A stretch of DNA of 64,000 nucleotides from Pseudobutyrivibrio xylanivorans (GTDB lineage Bacteria; Bacillota; Clostridia; Lachnospirales; Lachnospiraceae). Under the pieces are notes generated by a model. It worked only from the letters and a program-made list of their open reading frames with translations. It did no database searches and had not been told where the DNA came from. Shown here piece after piece: positions 59,883 to 64,000 of the stretch. The stretch is from positions 124,001 through 188,000 of the forward strand of contig NZ_VTVE01000003.1 in assembly GCF_010906925.1 (NCBI RefSeq), given 5' to 3'. How positions within the stretch are numbered: position 1 is the first letter of the stretch; every line of letters starts with the position of its first letter. Position numbers and translations under genes: made by a program.

Positions 59883-61040
59883 ATGCCAATATATGTTCCT
59901 AAGATTAAGAGAGAATTTCAACGCTGTACGCAGTGTGTTATGGACACTACGGATTCAATGATTGAATTTGATGAGAATGGTGTCTGCGACCACTGTCGCA
60001 ACTTTGAAAAGAATATAAAGCCATATTGGAATCCTAACAAGGAGAATCGTGAGGAGCTTGAAAAAGTAGCAGCTCAGATTCGTAAGGATGGAGAGGGCAA
60101 GGATTACGATTGCATCCTTGGTATGTCAGGTGGAGCAGATAGCTCATATCTTGCATATATTGCCAAGGAGGTCATGCACCTTCGTCCTCTTATTTACGTT
60201 GTAGATACTGGTTGGAATCTTAATGTAGCTGTTGAGAATATCGAAAAGATTGTTAAGGGGCTAGACCTTGATATGTATACTGATGTTATCAACTGGAAGG
60301 AAATGAGCGACTTCCAGCTTGCTATGTTCAAGTCAGGTATCAGTAGCTGCGATGCCCCACAAGATCAGGCAATTTTCGCTTCTCTTTACAATTATGCAGT
60401 TAAGCATAAAATCAAATGGGTTCTCACAGGCTCTAATAATAGTACAGAGTTTGTACGTCCACCTGTTGAGTGGATTTATATGAACGATAAAATAATGAAT
60501 AACGACATCCACAAGAAGTTTGGTAAGCGTCCATTTAAGACTTACCCTCAGTGTGGAATTTTAAAATATAGATTGCTTTACAAGTATGTGTATGGAATGA
60601 AGAGATTCTATCCACTTGACTATGTTGTCTATGACAAGGCCAAGGCAGAGGATTTCCTTCATGAGAAATATGGCTGGATGAAATACGAGAACAAGCATTA
60701 CGAGAATGTATTTACCAGATTCTTCGAGGGATATTATCTTCCTTACAAATTTGGATTTGATACTAGAAAAAATGTATTCTCAACTCAGATTCTTGCTGGC
60801 ACAATGACTCGCGAGGAGGCTCTTGAGAAGCTCAAAACTAATCCATACGACACAGACCAGATGGAACAGGACAAAGAATACATCGCCAAGAAGCTTGGCA
60901 TCACAACAGAAGAATTCGATGAGATTATCAATTCTCCAGCCCACACCCCAGAGGACTACAAAAACTCTATGTGGATAATCAAATTGGGCTTGAAAATTTG
61001 TAAACTTTTAGGTATAGAAAAGAGGAATATGCGATTCTAA
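59883..61040 (+). CDS. N-acetyl sugar amidotransferase (WbpG/PseA-like)
   Basis: The 385-aa ATP-dependent enzyme has an N-terminal zinc-type CTQCVMDTT...CDHC, the PP-loop GMSGGADSSYLA (residues 80-91) and STEFVRPPVEW. It adenylates an N-acetyl group and uses ammonia to make an acetamidino group, as in Pseudomonas WbpG and Campylobacter PseA. Ammonia would come from the HisH/HisF-like pair encoded just downstream, the same arrangement as wbpG-hisH2-hisF2. AGAGG precedes the ATG. The target sugar is probably the legionaminate precursor, which is inference. Confidence 0.9.
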   Translation: MPIYVPKIKREFQRCTQCVMDTTDSMIEFDENGVCDHCRNFEKNIKPYWNPNKENREELEKVAAQIRKDGEGKDYDCILGMSGGADSSYLAYIAKEVMHLRPLIYVVDTGWNLNVAVENIEKIVKGLDLDMYTDVINWKEMSDFQLAMFKSGISSCDAPQDQAIFASLYNYAVKHKIKWVLTGSNNSTEFVRPPVEWIYMNDKIMNNDIHKKFGKRPFKTYPQCGILKYRLLYKYVYGMKRFYPLDYVVYDKAKAEDFLHEKYGWMKYENKHYENVFTRFFEGYYLPYKFGFDTRKNVFSTQILAGTMTREEALEKLKTNPYDTDQMEQDKEYIAKKLGITTEEFDEIINSPAHTPEDYKNSMWIIKLGLKICKLLGIEKRNMRF

Positions 61041-61044
61041 AGGA

Positions 61045-61197
61045 CTGGTCAAGGTTGAGACTGAGTGTAAATACGGCGAATCTTGCTTGCAAGAATGAGC
61101 AGTATTTATGCTCAGGATTAAGTCCTGCATTGCAGGACCAAACCGACATGAGTATTTTTGCGAAGCAAAAATGCGAATGCGGTTTGACCTTGAACAG
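61045..61197 (+). repeat. Multi-branched structured element (type D) between the amidotransferase and hisH
   Basis: CTG-g-TCAAGGT (61045-61055) pairs with ACCTTGA-a-CAG (61187-61197), enclosing three hairpins. These are GAGTGTAAATAC/GTATTTATGCTC with an inner TCTTGC/GCAAGA, the perfect GTCCTGC-ATT-GCAGGAC, and AAACCG/CGGTTT with inner GTATTTTTGC-GAA-GCAAAAAT. The result is a four-way junction. It resembles no other copy in the window. Function unknown. Confidence 0.6.
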
Positions 61198-61219
61198 TAG
61201 AAAATAAATAGAAAGATTA

Positions 61220-61235
61220 GCCTGTAGTAACAGGC
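61220..61235 (+). repeat. Minimal family A hairpin (solo outer helix) before hisH
   Basis: GCCTGT-AGTA-ACAGGC equals the outer helix of family A with the A and GTA joined directly, as if the inner and apical parts had never been inserted or had been removed precisely. GACGGG follows as in complete copies. Confidence 0.55.
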
Positions 61236-61250
61236 GACGGGTTTAGATTG

Positions 61251-61862
61251 ATGATAGCAATTATAAACTACGGTCTAGGTAACCTAGGCTCAATAGCCAA
61301 CATGTTAAAAGTTATAGGCGAAAAGAGCGTAATTACTGCAGACCCAGAGAAAATAAAATCAGCAGACAAAATCATCTTACCAGGTGTAGGTGCATTTGAT
61401 GCAGGTATGGGCAAGCTGAACGAGACAGGCCTTGTGGACCTTATCAAGGAAGAGGCAAGAAATGGCAAGCCAATCCTTGGCATCTGCCTTGGTATGCAAC
61501 TCCTTGGAAATGGTTCTGAGGAGGGACAGCTTCCTGGCCTTGGACTCATTGATTTTGAATGTAAGAGATTTAATATTCCGGCGGAGATGAACCTTAAGGT
61601 ACCTCATATGGGTTGGGATATTGTAGAGTTCAAAAAAGATGTTCCACTTTTTGATGGTATTGAGGGTCGTCAGCGCTATTACTTCGTACATACGTATCAT
61701 GCGGTATGTGCTAATCCAGAGGACGTGATGATGACTTGCGATTATGGATATGAATTTGCGTGTGCAGTTCATTCAGGCAATGTATACGGCGTGCAGTTCC
61801 ATCCAGAAAAGAGCCATGATTTTGGAATGAGATTATTAGAGAATTTCGTTAAGAAATGCTAA
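61251..61862 (+). CDS. hisH: HisH-like glutamine amidotransferase, dedicated to sugar amidination
   Basis: The 203-aa class I glutaminase has the nucleophile Cys79 (GICLGMQLLG) and His184/Glu186 (VQFHPEKS), all intact. In histidine synthesis HisH feeds ammonia to HisF; here no other his genes are present, and the upstream amidotransferase makes a sugar-directed role more likely (WbpG/HisH2/HisF2 type). ATG 61251 is preferred over a TTG three bases upstream. It is 19 nt before the hisF-like gene. Confidence 0.85.
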   Translation: MIAIINYGLGNLGSIANMLKVIGEKSVITADPEKIKSADKIILPGVGAFDAGMGKLNETGLVDLIKEEARNGKPILGICLGMQLLGNGSEEGQLPGLGLIDFECKRFNIPAEMNLKVPHMGWDIVEFKKDVPLFDGIEGRQRYYFVHTYHAVCANPEDVMMTCDYGYEFACAVHSGNVYGVQFHPEKSHDFGMRLLENFVKKC

Positions 61863-61881
61863 AAAATGTTAAGAGGTTGCT

Positions 61882-62652
61882 ATGTTTAATAGACCAAGAA
61901 TTATCCCAGTTCTTCTAATTGATGACAGGGACTTAATTAAGACAATAAATTTCAAAAAGCCAACATACCTAGGAGATCCAGTTAATGCTCTTAAGATTTT
62001 CAATCGTAAGGGTATTGATGAGATGGCAGTGCTTGATATTTCAGCAAGCAAGAGAGGAGTGGAGCCTGATTTTGAGCTCCTTACAGATATGGCATCTGAG
62101 GCATTTATGCCACTTTCCTATGGTGGTGGAATCAAGACCCTTGATCAGGTGAGAAAGCTTCTTGCTATAGGCTATGAAAAGGTAGTTTTAAATACAAGCC
62201 TTGTAGAGGATGAGCAGCTTGTTAAGGATGCAGTAGCACTTGCTGGTTCTCAGTCTGTTGTAGCATCAATCGATGCAAAGCTTGTGAAGGGTCAGTACAA
62301 ATGCGTTATTTGCGATGGTACAAAGGTTATCGACATGACTCCAGTAGAGCTTGCGAAGCATGCTGAGGAGCTTGGGGTAGGTGAGATTTTCCTTAACAGC
62401 ATTGACAGAGATGGTATGATGTCTGGCTACGATACAAAGCTTATCAATGAGGTGGTAGAGGCAGTTAGCATTCCTGTTACAGCATGTGGTGGAGCTGGTG
62501 GCATTTCTGATTTGAAGGATGCCCTCCAAAATGGTCATGCCCATGCAGCAGCTGGTGGTAGCATGTTTGTATTCTACGGTAGATTAAAGGCGGTGCTTAT
62601 CACAGCACCAACTGAGGAAGAACTTACAGAAGCTGGTATATATACAGAATAA
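61882..62652 (+). CDS. hisF: HisF-like protein lacking one catalytic Asp, dedicated to sugar amidination
   Basis: The 256-aa (beta-alpha)8 barrel is similar to HisF (LSYGGGIKTLDQV, IFLNSIDRDGMMSGYD, VTACGGAGGISDL). Aligning RIIPVLLIDDRDLIK with the family RIIPCLDVKDGRVVK places Leu12 at the catalytic Asp11, while the second catalytic Asp is present (Asp131, SIDAK). Loss of Asp11 argues against imidazole glycerol phosphate synthesis and for a role as ammonia conduit to the amidotransferase, as suggested for the WbpG system. Confidence 0.82.
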   Translation: MFNRPRIIPVLLIDDRDLIKTINFKKPTYLGDPVNALKIFNRKGIDEMAVLDISASKRGVEPDFELLTDMASEAFMPLSYGGGIKTLDQVRKLLAIGYEKVVLNTSLVEDEQLVKDAVALAGSQSVVASIDAKLVKGQYKCVICDGTKVIDMTPVELAKHAEELGVGEIFLNSIDRDGMMSGYDTKLINEVVEAVSIPVTACGGAGGISDLKDALQNGHAHAAAGGSMFVFYGRLKAVLITAPTEEELTEAGIYTE

Positions 62653-62702
62653 TTTTCAAATCATAAATAGAAACTGTCAGTACTTTTGACTGATGAGGTG
62701 TT

Positions 62703-63932
62703 ATGAAAATATTATTGATAGATGTTAATTGCAAATATAGCTCCACTGGTAAAATAGTCTACGATTTGTATTCTCGCCTTAATGCAGATGGTCATGAGGC
62801 TAGGATTGCATACGGCCGTGGAGATGTTATAGATGAACCAGGCATTTACAAATTTGGCATAGATTTAGAGACAAAAAAGCATGCGTTGCTTGCTAGGATT
62901 ACAGGAAAAAATGGATGCTATTCTCCAAAATCTACAGCCAGACTTATTGAATACATAAAAGAGTTCAAGCCAGACTTGATTCATATACATGAGCTACATG
63001 CTTATTTTGTAAATCACGGTCAGCTTTTAGAATTTTTAAAAGAGCAGCAGATTCCGGTAGTATGGACTTTCCACTGTGAATACATGTACACAGGTAAATG
63101 TGGATTTGCATACGAGTGCCAGCAGTACAAAAGTGGATGCGGAAAATGCCCTTATATCCATGAGTATGTTAGTTCCTTTGGAATAGACAGGACTGCTAAG
63201 CTTTTATCTGAGAAGAAAAAGAGTATGGAAGGTCTCAACCTTAAGGCTATAGTCACTCCATCTAAGTGGCTTGCCGACAAGACAAAAGAGACTTACCTTT
63301 ATAAATATAATATTCAGGTCATTCACAATGGAATAGATACTGACGGTATCTTTTATCCAAGACCTTCTGATGCAGAGCTTAGGAGTGAATACGGTATAAA
63401 TCCAGATGATAGGCTAGTTCTTGCAGTAGCTCCAAACATTATGGATGTGAGAAAGGGCGGCCAAACAGTTCTTGACTTGGCGGAGACAATGCCTGATACT
63501 CAGTTTGTTTTAGTAGGAGCAGACGAGACTAAGAGACAATCTGACAATGTGCAGCTTATTGCTCGCACCAAAAATCAGGACGAGTTGGCTCGTTGGTACT
63601 CAGAGGCAGATATTTTTATAATCTGTTCAAAGGCTGAAAATTTCCCAACCACATGTATTGAGGCTCTTTGCTGTGGAACACCAGTTGTGGGACTTGATGA
63701 GTGCGGAACAAAAGAGACTGCGCCAGAGCCATACGGTACATTCGTAAAGGCGGATATAGCAGGTGATGCAGATGTAAAATATGTCGCTACTTTAGAGTTG
63801 CTTAAGAAAGCTGTGGAGACTCAATTGGCAAAGGGACTATCATCAGAGCAGATTAGAGAATTTGCAGTCAGCGCTTATGACAATAAGGTAATGTATAATA
63901 ATTACCTAAACATATATAACATTTGTAGCTAA
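62703..63932 (+). CDS. GT4-family glycosyltransferase
   Basis: The 409-aa GT-B enzyme has N-terminal LLIDVNCKYSSTGKIVYDLY (WcaC/WavL-like), an unusual Cys-rich insert CEYMYTGKCGFAYECQQ...GCGKCP near residues 123-150 that could bind zinc, and the C-terminal signature CSKAENFPTTCIEALCCGTPVV. Its last codons and stop lie inside family A copy A12. Acceptor and donor are unknown. It is complete in the window. Confidence 0.87.
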   Translation: MKILLIDVNCKYSSTGKIVYDLYSRLNADGHEARIAYGRGDVIDEPGIYKFGIDLETKKHALLARITGKNGCYSPKSTARLIEYIKEFKPDLIHIHELHAYFVNHGQLLEFLKEQQIPVVWTFHCEYMYTGKCGFAYECQQYKSGCGKCPYIHEYVSSFGIDRTAKLLSEKKKSMEGLNLKAIVTPSKWLADKTKETYLYKYNIQVIHNGIDTDGIFYPRPSDAELRSEYGINPDDRLVLAVAPNIMDVRKGGQTVLDLAETMPDTQFVLVGADETKRQSDNVQLIARTKNQDELARWYSEADIFIICSKAENFPTTCIEALCCGTPVVGLDECGTKETAPEPYGTFVKADIAGDADVKYVATLELLKKAVETQLAKGLSSEQIREFAVSAYDNKVMYNNYLNIYNICS

Positions 63933-64000
63933 CAATCTCATAAAACACGGAAGATGTCCGGTTAGTCTAATGAAGTGTTACTAAGGATTGTTAAGGTAAC
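63921..64000 (+). repeat. Family A structured element, copy A12 (truncated by window end)
   Basis: ATTTGT-A-GCTA-ACAATC at the 5' side pairs with GATTGT-TAAG-GTA-AC at the 3' side; the outer 3' arm is cut off by the window edge. The loop contains GGTTAG. The next gene's start should lie just beyond. Confidence 0.7.

Noticed and set aside
61251-62652. hisH and hisF as part of histidine biosynthesis.
   Set aside because: No other his gene is adjacent, the HisF catalytic Asp11 position is Leu, and an N-acetyl sugar amidotransferase precedes them.
22718-64000. CRISPR array as explanation for the repeated intergenic sequences.
   Set aside because: Copies are not evenly spaced, are separated by genes, and vary in sequence while keeping complementarity.
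22718-64000. JUMPstart/ops elements or a c-di-GMP riboswitch in the glycan locus.
   Set aside because: The ops core GGCGGTAG and the c-di-GMP-I conserved core were not seen in the elements.
1-64000. Prophage or insertion sequence within the window.
   Set aside because: No integrase, transposase, capsid or other phage-type gene was found, and gene order is consistent with chromosomal loci.

Overview
The window looks like chromosomal DNA of an anaerobic, low-GC Firmicute of the Lachnospiraceae type (Butyrivibrio/Pseudobutyrivibrio-like). This is an inference from AT-rich coding sequence, Shine-Dalgarno sites before almost every gene, a hexuronate/TRAP catabolic locus, the cdaA-cdaR-glmM and comFC-yvyF gene orders, and a large surface-glycan locus. 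No rRNA, tRNA, CRISPR array, integrase or transposase gene was seen.

Layout. Positions 1-9.7 kb hold a hexuronate utilisation locus: the 3' end of a fructuronate/mannitol dehydrogenase-type reductase, uxaC, kdgK, a DctP-DctQ-DctM TRAP transporter, a YesM/YesN-type two-component pair and a membrane-anchored DctP-like protein that probably acts as the sensor's ligand-binding partner. Positions 9.9-17.3 kb carry a WG-repeat protein, a lipoprotein, a FliD-like protein, a GT4 glycosyltransferase, an orphan ABC-type substrate-binding lipoprotein, comFC and a yvyF-like gene. Positions 17.4-24.6 kb carry two unknown membrane proteins, the c-di-AMP locus cdaA-cdaR-glmM, HPr and leuA. From 24.8 kb to the end lies a roughly 39 kb cell-surface polysaccharide locus: dTDP-rhamnose genes (rmlD, rmlB, rmlA, rmlC), glf for UDP-Galf, a GH25 muramidase-like protein, two polyprenyl-phosphate sugar-1-phosphate transferases, several glycosyltransferases, a flippase and a polymerase-like protein. 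It also holds a legionaminic-acid-type nonulosonate pathway (legB, legC, a CBS/nucleotidyltransferase, a NeuD-like acyltransferase, a PIG-L deacetylase, legI, legF), a small ACP/MaoC-hydratase/SDR acyl module, and an N-acetyl-sugar amidotransferase with dedicated HisH and HisF paralogues that probably installs an acetamidino group.

The most unusual content is between the genes. Two families of structured elements recur immediately upstream of start codons. Family A (about 65-155 nt, twelve copies plus remnants) is a long interrupted hairpin. Its outer helix has a different sequence in every copy but stays complementary, its inner helix is CAAGC/GCTTG-like, it has an asymmetric A/GTA internal loop, and it usually ends in an apical hairpin with an NTGTTA- or ATGTA-type loop. 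Family B (about 115-185 nt, six copies plus one remnant) is a multi-helix fold containing a covarying helix with a bulged A, a long CGTTAC/GTAACG hairpin and a strand AAGAGC-GNRA-GCGTGTC. The copies precede genes of unrelated pathways (kdgK, leuA, rml, leg and glycosyltransferase genes). One copy of each family lies in reverse orientation, and one family A copy is nested inside another. I do not recognise either family as a named RNA or mobile element. They are the best candidates for an undescribed system in this window.

All calls come from reading the sequence. No database or folding program was run. Helices were found by eye and their energies are not computed.
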